A stretch of 42,302 bases of DNA from Oligoflexia bacterium (GCA_015231955.1 JADGAN010000043.1:1-42302); one strand, 5' to 3'. Counted from the first letter of the stretch, positions 33,362-41,186 are shown. Made by a program: numbers and translations. The notes: generated from the letters alone by a model not told the origin.

Positions 33362-34100
33362 TCATCCCCTCCAACACCAAAATAAACTCCCTCTTCTCTT
33401 TTTGCTCTCTCATAGAGGAGACCTCTCCCATCAGCAACTCCTCCTTGCTCATATTTAAATCCATGGCCAAACAATAGCGACGATTTTTTATCCCCCAAAC
33501 CCCTGAGGCGATTGCCGCTGCCCTTACCTCCTCACAAAGCTGTTTTAAGCGATAAGGCGTATCCATTAAAATTACTGTTCGTTTCTCCCTAAGCAGCTGT
33601 TGCAATTTTTTCGCGCGCGCATCAAGGTTCTTTGCAGGTAAAAAACCTGCAAACAAAAACTCATCATGGTCAAATCCCGAAAGCGCCAGTGCCAATACCA
33701 CCGAATTCTCAAACGGCGTGGCACTCACACCAATCCCCTCTTGATGACAAGCTCGCACCAAGAGTCGCCCCGGATCACAAAACGCCGGCAACCCTCCATC
33801 ACTCATCAAATAGACCGTGGCCCCTTCATCCCTCATCTTGGCAACTAGCTCAGCAATGATTTCGCTCTTAGCTTTTTCATTATGTTCATTCAAAAAATAG
33901 AAATGACTCATTCTTTCGCGCGGCAACCCCCAAACACGTACCCACCGCGCATAGGCAAGCTTCGGTTCTTCAAATACAAAAATCGCCTCCACCTCGCTCA
34001 AAAACAGTTCCCGCACTTCACTTCTGAGTGGCCGCTCTTCATCAAGCGGCGTCGGGACTAAAACTAATTTTCCCTTTTTCACGAAAAAACCTCGCAGCAT
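33339..34100 (-). CDS. RsmI-like tetrapyrrole-methylase-fold methyltransferase
   Basis: A 253-aa SAM-dependent methyltransferase of the tetrapyrrole methylase superfamily. It is closest in pattern to RsmI (16S rRNA 2'-O-methyltransferase): LVLVPTPLDEERP, FYFLNEHNEKAK, LMSDGGLPAFCDPG, FLFAGFLPAKN. The usual SDAGTP is SDGGLP and the EDTR-type motif reads FEEPKLA, so it is a divergent paralogue whose target is uncertain. The true start may be GTG at 34082, which has GCGAGG seven bases upstream; the ATG at 34100 has no Shine-Dalgarno. It heads the mevalonate operon and overlaps the isomerase gene, a pairing with no obvious functional reason. Confidence 0.75.
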   Translation of the reverse strand: MLRGFFVKKGKLVLVPTPLDEERPLRSEVRELFLSEVEAIFVFEEPKLAYARWVRVWGLPRERMSHFYFLNEHNEKAKSEIIAELVAKMRDEGATVYLMSDGGLPAFCDPGRLLVRACHQEGIGVSATPFENSVVLALALSGFDHDEFLFAGFLPAKNLDARAKKLQQLLREKRTVILMDTPYRLKQLCEEVRAAAIASGVWGIKNRRYCLAMDLNMSKEELLMGEVSSMREQKEKREFILVLEGMNEKNSGR

Positions 34101-34209
34101 TGCTAAAATGACATAATGAAAAATAATTTCTACGATAAAATATTAAAAAGGTCTCTTTTATTTTTGTGTAAAGTAGGCCATTATAAGGCTTCTTCTAATT
34201 CAAGATAAT

Positions 34210-34294
34210 GCCCGATTGGTGGAATTGGCAGACACGCAAGACTTAGGATCTTGTGCCGAGAGGTGTGGGGGTTCAAGTCCCTCATCGGGCACCA
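34210..34294 (+). tRNA. tRNA-Leu (TAG)
   Basis: Class II tRNA with acceptor GCCCGAT/ATCGGGC, D-arm TGGTGGAATTGGCAGACAC, and anticodon stem CAAGA/TCTTG around the loop CTTAGGA (anticodon TAG). A long variable arm (TGCCGAGAGGTGTG) and T-arm GGGGGTTCAAGTCCC follow. Discriminator A is followed by an encoded CCA (34292-34294). The accessory-looking region begins directly after this gene. Its terminal GGGCACCA recurs in dispersed repeats downstream. Confidence 0.97.
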
Positions 34295-34316
34295 CTGTAA
34301 TAATCTATTAATATCC

Positions 34317-34523
34317 TTAATCCTTTTTTCTCTTCTTTCCAGAATCACGGGTAGCAATTGTCAGTGGTTTGATTCTTGCGTACTTCATTCCCAATTCGTC
34401 CATCAGTAGCTTTGTATTTTGTGAAAACTTCTTGGGATTGTTATGATACTCTTTTGAAACTTCTTCCCGAACCCTTCGAACTTCTGCCATAATCGGATCA
34501 ATCTTCATTCTATTTTTTTTCAT
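34317..34523 (-). CDS. Small antitoxin-like protein next to PIN gene
   Basis: A 68-aa protein, mostly helical and charged, with IDPIMAEVRRVREEVSKEYH early and a strongly basic end (DSGKKRKKD). Short proteins with an 'I-D-P-(I/V)-x-x-E-(I/V)-(R/W)-x-(I/V)-(R/K)-E-E' start are common partners of PIN-domain toxins. It starts directly after the PIN stop, so the order is toxin then antitoxin, the reverse of classical vapBC. Antitoxin function is inferred from the neighbour and this motif. Confidence 0.6.
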   Translation of the reverse strand: MKKNRMKIDPIMAEVRRVREEVSKEYHNNPKKFSQNTKLLMDELGMKYARIKPLTIATRDSGKKRKKD

Positions 34524-35006
34524 CTAAAAACCCTCCATCATTTCTGTAGGAACACAAATAAGAGGACTTGATAAATTAAATTCGCCATTAATTTTTTGAA
34601 TTTGTTTAATCATAAAAGCATTCGCAATATGTTTGCAGTTCCACGATACGATAAAATCAAGATTATAAATAGTCGCTATGGCCAAATGATAAGCATCTAT
34701 CTCTGATTTTCTAGGAATTGACATCTTTTTTAGATAACCTTTTGCTAAGCTAACAACATCAGGTATTTCTTCTAGAACCTCAAAATGCATTACTGCACTT
34801 TTCCTCATTTCAACTTCCTTGGGAGTTCCTTTTGATATCTCTGCCAGAACATAAGGAGAAACATAAACTTTCAGTTTAGGAAGAACATTTTCCCACCAAT
34901 CTCTTGTGGTTTGCTGTTTTCCTGCAAGAACAATATCCCTGCTAAGTTGATTCGCATAATAACTAATCACTGAAGTTTCAATATAAACCGATAATCTCTT
35001 TTTCAT
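34524..35006 (-). CDS. PIN-domain protein (VapC-like toxin)
   Basis: A 160-aa PIN-domain protein, probably a ribonuclease toxin. From the start MKKRLSVYIETSVISYY, the usual first catalytic Asp (D-T-[SN]) is replaced by Glu in IETS, as in several PIN subfamilies. E in YVLAEISKGT is the second acidic residue, and DAYHLAIATIYNLDFIVSWN carries the third. ATG at 35051 is in frame but gives a non-conserved extension. It is followed without gap by the small antitoxin-like gene and lies beside tRNA-Leu in an accessory region, a typical setting for toxin-antitoxin pairs. Confidence 0.8.
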   Translation of the reverse strand: MKKRLSVYIETSVISYYANQLSRDIVLAGKQQTTRDWWENVLPKLKVYVSPYVLAEISKGTPKEVEMRKSAVMHFEVLEEIPDVVSLAKGYLKKMSIPRKSEIDAYHLAIATIYNLDFIVSWNCKHIANAFMIKQIQKINGEFNLSSPLICVPTEMMEGF

Positions 35007-35257
35007 AAACACTACCCTAGATAATCTCACAAAACCATTTACGCTAAGCAAATTGTATCAAATGCTAAATGCAGAGTGAACAATATAGTAACAAACGCTG
35101 ATCCAATTACAACGCCAGTGTTCATTGCAGTACTCAGGTGATTGGCTCGAGTTTTCCCCCGACGCTTAATCCCATCTAAGTGCAAAACAAAGCACTAGAT
35201 TATGAATTTTTTGGAACCTTAAAAATGTAAGTTTTCATTGTTAAATTTTTGCCCCTC

Positions 35258-35294
35258 TTAAAGATTGTTCAGACAGCGTCTGAACAATCTTTAA
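35258..35294. repeat. Perfect 17-bp inverted repeat with 3-base loop
   Basis: TTAAAGATTGTTCAGAC (35258-35274) and its exact complement (35278-35294) are separated by AGC. Neither side is followed by a T run, so it is not an evident terminator. It lies in the 458-nt gap (35007-35464) between the PIN and PadR genes. The gap holds this palindrome, one copy of the dispersed repeat and the PadR operator, but no gene I can support. Confidence 0.9.
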
Positions 35295-35316
35295 ACAACA
35301 CCAGAGAAATATGGCG

Positions 35317-35389
35317 TAGTTCGAGACTGCCACTAAGGGGTTAGATTTTCGATCACGCTGATTCGATAATCGTCCACTAAAGGGCACCA
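35317..35389 (+). repeat. Dispersed repeat copy A
   Basis: First of three copies. It has TAGTTCGAGACTGCCAC, a short variable part, then TTTTCGATCACGCTGATTCG leading into a 28-base block (35362-35389, TTCGATAATCG...GGGCACCA) identical to that in copy C at 41311-41338. The end GGGCACCA equals the 3' end of tRNA-Leu (34287-34294). The two GTTCGA/ATTCGA motifs resemble tRNA T-loops, but no cloverleaf forms. Confidence 0.75.
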
Positions 35390-35433
35390 TTTTCAATCAG
35401 GTGGCAACATTTTTCTACAAAAAAAACACTTTA

Positions 35434-35462
35434 CATCATACTATGCATAACATAGTATGATG
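35434..35462. promoter_or_regulatory. Operator-like palindrome on the PadR gene start
   Basis: CATCATACTATG (35434-35445) and its exact complement (35451-35462) flank CATAA. The ATG of the PadR gene is only three bases away, leaving no room for a separate Shine-Dalgarno, so the message may be leaderless or start inside the palindrome. A PadR-type regulator binding here would repress its own operon. Confidence 0.75.
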
Positions 35463-35464
35463 CT

Positions 35465-35809
35465 ATGGAAATAAACATCGATAACTGGAAATCACAAATA
35501 CGAAAAGGGTACTTAGACCTGTGTATCCTTCTTCTTATTGAAACAAAAAAAAGAATCTACGGCTTTGAGCTTCTTGATGTTTTAAGAAAACTCGACCTCC
35601 CTGTCAAAGAGGGGACGCTTTATCCTTTATTAAGCAGGATGTCGTCAGATGGGCTTTTAAACACAGAATGGGAAACAGAGAGCTCTTCTGGCCATCCTCG
35701 AAAATTTTATTCTTTAACAAAAACAGGTAAACATACCGTCTCAGAAATGCAGTCGGAATTTGATCAATTAATCAAAGTCTATAAAGAAATAAATAAACTG
35801 GAGAAATAA
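35465..35809 (+). CDS. PadR-family transcriptional regulator
   Basis: A 114-aa winged-helix regulator. QIRKGYLDLCILLLIETKKR followed by IYGFELLDVLRKLDLPVKEG and TLYPLLSRMSSDGLL is the standard PadR DNA-binding part. SSGHPRKFYSLTKTGK forms the wing. The C-terminal dimerisation helix is short, as in subfamily 2. It begins three bases after a perfect 12-bp inverted repeat and is followed two bases after its stop by a HAAS-domain membrane protein gene. PadR-HAAS-DUF4097 is a known neighbourhood for envelope-stress-like one-component systems; the ligand is unknown. Confidence 0.92.
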   Translation: MEINIDNWKSQIRKGYLDLCILLLIETKKRIYGFELLDVLRKLDLPVKEGTLYPLLSRMSSDGLLNTEWETESSSGHPRKFYSLTKTGKHTVSEMQSEFDQLIKVYKEINKLEK

Positions 35810-35811
35810 TA

Positions 35812-36708
35812 ATGAGTACCCCTGCAAAATTAGAATCCTATTTAGCAAAACTAGATAAAGCTTTAGGCCCAATTGCAATTAGCGAGAAAGCTGATATTGT
35901 GACAGAAATTAGAAGTCACGTGCTCGAAGCACAAAAGCATGATGAAGGACAAAGTCTCGAATCAATACTTGATTCTCTTGGTGAACCAGAACAAGTGGCA
36001 AACCGCTATCTTTTAGATCGAGGACTAAAACCACAGAAGGCCCCCAAGCACCCCATTGTTAAATGGTTGACCATTGGATTTTTGGGCACACTTTCTATTA
36101 TCACTATTTTTATCCTTATTATTCTTTGGAAATTCACTCCGCTTGTTAAGGTCGATGAAACCAGTGGGAGAACTATAATTTTAGGGGGATTGATTGATGT
36201 TAATGAAAAATCTGGTTCATTCAAAAATTCAGATTCAGATTCAGATAACGATCAAGTATCAGGTTCAATCGATATTGATCTAAAGAAAACTCCAACTATT
36301 GAAGTTATATTTCAAAATGGGTCAATGGAATTAGAGAATTCCAACAACTCCCAATTGCAGTGGAAGTGTAAAGGAGCAAACAGCAATGGACTTTTTGAAA
36401 AAGAGAATGCCAGGGTAAGATTGAATTTTAAAAACAGCTCTGAACCGAAATGTTCTTTGAGTATCCCAACGAATGTTACATTAGTATTAAATGGCGACAA
36501 TGGACACATCGATTTTAAAAAACCTCGTTATCATGTAAGTTTAAAGTTGATTAACGGTACAATCGGGATTTCTGAAGATCCGACTGCAAAGTATTCCTAT
36601 GATCTCCATGTCACTTCGGGCAAAACCGATAATTTCACATCAACAACTACAAATGATTCCTATAAAATTGAGATGCAACTTGTGAACGGGAATATAGAGA
36701 AAAATTAA
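35812..36708 (+). CDS. HAAS (DUF1700-like) membrane protein
   Basis: A 298-aa protein. Residues of about 5-65 form the helical HAAS/DUF1700 domain (LESYLAKLDKAL, EIRSHVLEAQKHDEGQSLES, LDSLGEPEQVANRYL), usually found beside PadR regulators. One membrane helix follows (about 83-108), then an extracytoplasmic part with repeated strand units and 'NG' turns, resembling DUF4097. A Ser-Asp repeat (SDSDSD, from three TTCAGA units at 36228-36245) marks the linker. It probably senses or shapes something at the membrane and is controlled by the PadR protein. The gene is co-transcribed with the next one. Confidence 0.8.
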   Translation: MSTPAKLESYLAKLDKALGPIAISEKADIVTEIRSHVLEAQKHDEGQSLESILDSLGEPEQVANRYLLDRGLKPQKAPKHPIVKWLTIGFLGTLSIITIFILIILWKFTPLVKVDETSGRTIILGGLIDVNEKSGSFKNSDSDSDNDQVSGSIDIDLKKTPTIEVIFQNGSMELENSNNSQLQWKCKGANSNGLFEKENARVRLNFKNSSEPKCSLSIPTNVTLVLNGDNGHIDFKKPRYHVSLKLINGTIGISEDPTAKYSYDLHVTSGKTDNFTSTTTNDSYKIEMQLVNGNIEKN

Positions 36709-36723
36709 ACAATAGAGGGCAAT

Positions 36724-37467
36724 GTGAAGTACAAAGTTATAATTTTAAACTTTTTAATCCTAATCCCAACCCTAGGATTTGCGGAGCAAATTAGTAAAAT
36801 TTTTGAAGCAGACAAAATAAAAAAGATTGAAGTCAGTAATGGTTCTGGAAAAGTTAATATTGTTGCTACAAAAGAGAAGCAAGCAACTGTTGTTGCCGAT
36901 AAAATAAGAACATCCGAAAAATGCCAAATCATCATAGATTTAAAGGGTGATTTATTAATTACTAAAACTGAGTCTGAGAGGGGCGATTGTGAAATCAATT
37001 TTAGTATTATAGCTCCAGGTATTGCTCAAGTTGATGTTGAAATTGGTAGTGGAGATTTGGACGTAAGCAACATGCAAGGCGCTACTGCTTTTAAAACTGG
37101 CAGTGGTGATATCAATATTAATAATTCAGGTAAAAGAGTAAGCGGCAAAACTGGCAGTGGTGATATTTCAATTAACGGAGTACTTACTTCAGGAGATATT
37201 TCAACTGGAAGCGGAGATATTAAAATCAATTTTCCTGCGCTACCCGAAAAAGGTGAACTTGAAGTTCGCACTGGCAGTGGTGATGCAATTCTTAGTTTCC
37301 CTGAAGGCTCATCCATCGAAACCTCCTTAAAATCTGGAAGTGGTGGCATTCATAATGAAATTGGCGATTCTGACAATGGAAAATTAAAAATTTCCATGAA
37401 GTCAGGTAGCGGTGATATAAAAATAAAAAATTTAAAAAAACAGGTTCAATATTTTGGGTTAAAATGA
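36724..37467 (+). CDS. DUF4097-like exported beta-solenoid protein
   Basis: A 247-aa protein starting at GTG (GAGGG just upstream), with a signal peptide ending near LGFA (residue 20). From about residue 100 it carries seven GSG-(D/G)-(I/L/A) turns (SGDLDV, SGDINI, SGDISI, SGDIKI and so on) at spacings of about 15-25 residues, which is the pattern of DUF4097 beta-helix proteins. The corresponding DNA has near-repeats of ACTGGCAGTGGTGAT. It lies 15 nt after the HAAS gene, and its stop overlaps the start of a pseudogene. Periplasmic or surface location is expected; function is unknown. Confidence 0.8.
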   Translation: MKYKVIILNFLILIPTLGFAEQISKIFEADKIKKIEVSNGSGKVNIVATKEKQATVVADKIRTSEKCQIIIDLKGDLLITKTESERGDCEINFSIIAPGIAQVDVEIGSGDLDVSNMQGATAFKTGSGDININNSGKRVSGKTGSGDISINGVLTSGDISTGSGDIKINFPALPEKGELEVRTGSGDAILSFPEGSSIETSLKSGSGGIHNEIGDSDNGKLKISMKSGSGDIKIKNLKKQVQYFGLK

Positions 37468-37731
37468 AAAACTATACCAATCAAGAACTTGAAATATTCC
37501 TGGGTGATCTAGAATCAGATCTGGATTGCCATTAAAATCTATCATGCCCTTGAAAAAGAAGAGATGGGGAAGGCAGCATTGGCCAAGCGTCTGGGGCGTA
37601 AAACTGTTTCAGGGGAGCTACAACGAATGTTAGATCTGGGGCTTATTGAGATGACAATTCCTACAAAACCAAACAGTCGCTTACAAAAATACCGCCTGTC
37701 TGAAAAAGAAAAAGCTTTGAAGAAGGCCTAG
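37464..37731 (+). pseudogene. Internally deleted AlbA_2/RecG-like regulator remnant
   Basis: The ATG overlaps the previous stop (ATGA). It begins MKNYTNQELEIFLGDLESD, the N-terminus of 'AlbA_2 / putative DNA-binding, RecG-related' proteins. The frame stops after 23 codons. A second frame, without start, then gives a winged-helix tail ending GLIEMTIPTKPNSRLQKYRL, the characteristic C-terminus of the same family. The normal protein has several hundred residues between these parts. A single large internal deletion with loss of frame explains the arrangement. The family attribution is from motif memory. Confidence 0.7.
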
Positions 37732-37733
37732 AG

Positions 37734-38192
37734 GTGAAAATCAGAATTATTGGCGGATCTGGAAGTGGAAAAACACACCTAGGAAAAATTCTCTCCTTAA
37801 AATATGTCATTCCACATTTTGATTTGGATGACATCTTTTGGGATAACCAGGCTTCTTCCTATGGAATAAAAACCTCTCCGGTATTAAGAGACAAAAAATT
37901 AAACGAGATTTTAAAGAGTGATCATTGGATTATTGAAGGTGTCTATTATGGAGAATGGACCAAGCGTAGTTTTTTAGAAGCAGATCAAGTGATCATCCTC
38001 ACTCCAAATGTATACTTACAACATTGGCGAGTCATAATCCGATGGTTCAAGCGCAAACTTGGACTCCTTCCTGCTAAAAAGAAGGAAACACTGAAAGGAC
38101 TTTATGAATTAATCAACTGGAATCATCGGTACAATCGCAACGAACTTCAAAAAATAAAGCGGCTCTACTCTAGCTGCTTTAAACAGGGATGA
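37734..38192 (+). CDS. P-loop kinase-like protein (FlaR/adenylate-kinase-like)
   Basis: A 152-aa protein starting at GTG, two bases after the pseudogene stop. IRIIGGSGSGKTHLGKIL is a Walker A motif. PHFDLDDIFW and WIIEGVYYGEWTKRSFLEAD match the small AAA/adenylate-kinase-like family often labelled 'DNA topology modulation protein FlaR', whose real substrate is unclear. The C-terminal end (KIKRLYSSCFKQG) is a little shorter than relatives of about 170 aa, perhaps trimmed by the rearrangement that affected its neighbours. The next gene starts three bases later. Confidence 0.7.
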   Translation: MKIRIIGGSGSGKTHLGKILSLKYVIPHFDLDDIFWDNQASSYGIKTSPVLRDKKLNEILKSDHWIIEGVYYGEWTKRSFLEADQVIILTPNVYLQHWRVIIRWFKRKLGLLPAKKKETLKGLYELINWNHRYNRNELQKIKRLYSSCFKQG

Positions 38193-38195
38193 CCA

Positions 38196-38608
38196 ATGCA
38201 AGATATATCGATTAAAACTTTCTCTCAGGATGAAAAAAGACCATTCAAAGATATTGAAGCTGTTTATAAAAGTTGCGCCTGGGGGAAGGTTCAATGATAA
38301 AAACCGCCATTGATGGCAGTTATGTTGTCGCCCTGGCTTACATTGATTCCACCCCAATTGGGTTTGCGCGAATCATCTCCGATGGTGTCGCTTACGCTCT
38401 TTTGGTCGATACAATGATTAATCCAAAATTCCAAAGAAAAGGCATCGGAACTAAGATAGTCGAACAACTAATTCATTATTGTAAAGAGCGGAAAATCTTT
38501 ATGATGAAACTAATCTCATCTAAAGAAGGAAAGATCTTTTATCAAAAAATTGGTTTTAAATCATGCTCGAGCGATGAACCAGGGATGATCCTCAATCTTA
38601 CACCATGA
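38196..38608 (+). pseudogene. GNAT acetyltransferase with frameshift
   Basis: Two overlapping frames together form one GNAT-fold N-acetyltransferase of about 137 aa. The first (38196-38297, MQDISIKTFS...) ends soon after YKSCAWGK. The second (from about 38273; ATG at 38294) continues with VVALAYIDSTPIGFARII, DTMINPKFQRKGIGTKIVEQ (acetyl-CoA loop, R-x-x-G-I-G) and FYQKIGFK. The switch lies at or near a GGGGG run (38280-38285). It is either an inactivating frameshift, a sequencing error or, less likely, translational coupling through the ATGA at 38294-38297. Substrate is unknown. Confidence 0.7.
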
Positions 38609-38630
38609 TTTGCAACAAATCATTCTGCTT

Positions 38631-39122
38631 CTACTTCATTTTTGGTTTAAACACAGAAACAACTACCGCAATTATAAGTAGAATTGAATTGATGATCGCG
38701 GCCCATATTCCTATCAGTTGGGACTCTATATAGTACTCATCCTGAATGGCCAGAAACTTTTTCTCTCCTGCGATCAAGAGAAGTTTTGATACCATTGGCC
38801 CAAGATAAAAAGTCCCAACTCCAATGACAAGAAGTGTAATGATCCATTTATAAATAAGCCAGCCGTGTTTAAAAAATCCCCATGGGGTCAAGAGTGAATA
38901 GAGCAAACCCGTAAGAAGAGTGCCGGCCGCGGAAGGACTTAAAACAGCAAGATCAATGAAATGGTAAATTTTGTTATAGAGGTACAGATCATCTCCAGAA
39001 GAAAAATTCGTGACAACAAAAGGAAGGCATAACAGAAGAAATACACAGGTTAGCCAAACTCCTGCAAAAATGAGATGAAAGGTTTTGAGTGTTCTTTGTT
39101 GATTAAAAGTTAATTTTTTCAT
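38631..39122 (-). CDS. DUF2269-like integral membrane protein
   Basis: A 163-aa membrane protein with four helices. HLIFAGVWLTCVFLLL at the start (a His in the first helix), then PSAAGTLLTGLLYSLLTPWG followed by FFKHGWLIYKWIITLL, match the small DUF2269 family of predicted membrane proteins, sometimes grouped with copper- or heme-related membrane proteins. Function is unknown. It lies alone on the minus strand, converging on the GNAT remnant. Confidence 0.65.
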   Translation of the reverse strand: MKKLTFNQQRTLKTFHLIFAGVWLTCVFLLLCLPFVVTNFSSGDDLYLYNKIYHFIDLAVLSPSAAGTLLTGLLYSLLTPWGFFKHGWLIYKWIITLLVIGVGTFYLGPMVSKLLLIAGEKKFLAIQDEYYIESQLIGIWAAIINSILLIIAVVVSVFKPKMK

Positions 39123-39185
39123 CAGCTTTTCCTTCGAGAGCTTTGCATAAAAGGAAGAATATTAACTAAAAAAAACTCCTTGCGC

Positions 39186-39217
39186 TAGACTTTCGATCAA
39201 GCTGGTTCGATAATTGT
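39186..39217 (+). repeat. Dispersed repeat copy B (short)
   Basis: TAGACTTTCGATCAAGCTGG followed by TTCGATAATTGT matches the middle of copies A and C. The flanking CTTGCGC also resembles copy C (CTTGGGC). The 3' GGGCACCA end is absent, so this is a truncated copy. Confidence 0.65.
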
Positions 39218-39251
39218 ATTCATTTAGACAACGATAGAAGGAAGATTAGGA

Positions 39252-39527
39252 ATGAGATTTACAGTACTACTGCTGCCTTTTTTATTTTTTTCCTGCGCTC
39301 ACCACGATTTTCACGATCACCTAGAAAAGCAGCAGTGCGAGCAGGGTCACGTTGGTTCTTATACCTTGGCCGGAACGGATTATTTACTCGACACCATTAT
39401 CATCACTGGGGAAGGGGGCATTACAGGGATTGGGATGCGTCTCCCTCTTATCGCCGCCGCCTCTGCTCTTCACCTTAAAGGGCCCATCGGAGAGGTGTGT
39501 GCACGCATTACTGGAAATTTAGCTTAA
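39252..39527 (+). CDS. Small predicted lipoprotein
   Basis: A 91-aa exported protein. MRFTVLLLPFLFFSCAHH has a hydrophobic signal and a lipobox-like FFSC, so lipid attachment at Cys15 is likely. The mature part begins with a His/Asp-rich stretch (HHDFHDH) and contains two further cysteines (EQC and GEVC), possibly a disulfide or metal site, and a glycine-rich GEGGITGIGM. No family is recognised. The next gene follows after 120 nt; a weak hairpin (CAATCAA/TTGATTG, 39569-39589) lies between them. Confidence 0.65.
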   Translation: MRFTVLLLPFLFFSCAHHDFHDHLEKQQCEQGHVGSYTLAGTDYLLDTIIITGEGGITGIGMRLPLIAAASALHLKGPIGEVCARITGNLA

Positions 39528-39647
39528 TCCTTTGAGTGAGTCGATCCGTAGGGTGTAGCGGTCCTCTCCAATCAAGTTTTCTTTGATTGCTTAGTCAAGT
39601 AGCAGCTAGGAAAACTAGTAGAAACTTAAGTAAAGAGAGAGTGTGTT

Positions 39648-41186
39648 ATGTTAACTTTTTTTCAAACTCTGCATCGTTTTCCACTAGCTGTTTTATGCTG
39701 CCTACTCTTTTGTCTCTCCGCCATGGCGGGTATTCATAAAATCACTCTTGAGTCTACGGCCAACCATCTAGCTATCCTTTGTTTTGGGTGTTTTTGGTTT
39801 ATCTCCAGCAAACTTTACTTTGAACGAAAGGCAATCCTCTTACGCTACTACTATCTTGCTTCAATCTCCATCTTTGTCCTTGTCGCCATCTACCTCTACA
39901 CCTTGCCGATGCCAAAACTCCTCTGGCCAGGAGCTTTTCTATGTTTGGCCTCTTTTGCTTTAATGATGGTTGCTCCTTTTCTTCATCCTCGTAAGGATGA
40001 CGAACAACTCTGGCCCTTTCATTACCGGCTCTGTTTGCAAATTCTTTACACTACCTTCACTAGCATGATTTTGGTTGCTGGAATCATCTTCTTATTCAAG
40101 AGTGTAAGCTATCTTTTTTCTATCTCTATTCGTAGTGAACTCTATCAAGATATTGTGGTGATCATCCTCTCACTCTTTGCTCCAGTTCTGGCCATGAATG
40201 GACTCCCCCTACCCAACCAAGTTGAGGAGTATCCCAGCAAAAGAGATAGTAACTTTCTCCGTCTGCTGCTCGAATATATCATTTTACCGCTACTCTTTTT
40301 CTATACGATGATGCTTTATGCTTATATCCTTAAGATCATCTTCGATCAGAGTTTACCGAGAGGAAAATGCTCTTATCTAGTCGCTTATTTTGGTGTCAGT
40401 GGTATTGTCACGTATCTACTAAGCTCCAACGCTCACACTTTTTATAGCAAAACTATTCTTCTCTTTAGGAGATATTTCTTTGCAATGTTACTCCCTCCAC
40501 TGTTTCTGATGATCTATGCAACTTTTTATCGAATTAATGAGTATGGCTTCACTGAACCACGCTTCGTTCTCACCCTTGCCTGCAGCTGGTTCTTATTCAT
40601 CATCTTCTTCTCGCTTTTCTCTCGTCGAACTCTGGGACAATTTATCTTTTTAAGTTTTATCGGTTTAACCGTGCTAAGCTCCCTTGGTCCTTGGAGTGTT
40701 GCCAATCTATCGTTTTGGAATCAACTAATAGGATATCAAGCTTCACCCACTATCCTTAAAAGTGAGAGTTCCTACTCTTTATCCCACCGTTTGGCCAAAC
40801 AAGGGATCCTTCCGATCAAGGGAACATATGATTACCTCATTGCAAATCTTTATTTTTACGCCGACTCAACCCAACCATCAGAGCACCTCTTTGATCTCCC
40901 AGAACTTCAGCTTAAACTCAACATCTCCTACGATCCTAATACGGGTATCTTCGCCGTTAAACAAGATAAGAACCCTGCTCCCATTCTTGACTTCAATATC
41001 GATGATTTTATCGTAAAGCTTAAATCACAAGTGGATGCAAAAAAATTAGATCTTCTAGAGGACGAACTCATTGTTAAAGGGAATAGCGATCTCTTCTCCA
41101 TAAAATTAATCATCAAAGAGTTTGTTAAAAGTGAAAAACATAAATCCATTCGCGCCGATCTTCTTTTAAAAAGAATAAAAATGTGA
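39648..41186 (+). CDS. DUF4153-like polytopic membrane protein
   Basis: A 512-aa protein with ten or more membrane helices in the first 370 residues, then a soluble, probably extracytoplasmic C-terminal domain of about 130 residues. RINEYGFTEPRFVLTLACSW is the characteristic YG(W/F)TEPRY-type motif of DUF4153 proteins. LYAYILKIIF and SNAHTFYSKTILLFRRYFF are the loops usually seen around it. Function of the family is not known. AGAGAG before the ATG may serve as ribosome-binding site. The repeat copy C follows downstream. Confidence 0.75.
   Translation: MLTFFQTLHRFPLAVLCCLLFCLSAMAGIHKITLESTANHLAILCFGCFWFISSKLYFERKAILLRYYYLASISIFVLVAIYLYTLPMPKLLWPGAFLCLASFALMMVAPFLHPRKDDEQLWPFHYRLCLQILYTTFTSMILVAGIIFLFKSVSYLFSISIRSELYQDIVVIILSLFAPVLAMNGLPLPNQVEEYPSKRDSNFLRLLLEYIILPLLFFYTMMLYAYILKIIFDQSLPRGKCSYLVAYFGVSGIVTYLLSSNAHTFYSKTILLFRRYFFAMLLPPLFLMIYATFYRINEYGFTEPRFVLTLACSWFLFIIFFSLFSRRTLGQFIFLSFIGLTVLSSLGPWSVANLSFWNQLIGYQASPTILKSESSYSLSHRLAKQGILPIKGTYDYLIANLYFYADSTQPSEHLFDLPELQLKLNISYDPNTGIFAVKQDKNPAPILDFNIDDFIVKLKSQVDAKKLDLLEDELIVKGNSDLFSIKLIIKEFVKSEKHKSIRADLLLKRIKM

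Noticed and set aside
37020-37420. Repeated ACTGGCAGTGGTGAT units considered as a CRISPR-like array
   Set aside because: They are in-frame codons of a repeated GSGD protein motif, with irregular spacing and no spacers or cas genes.
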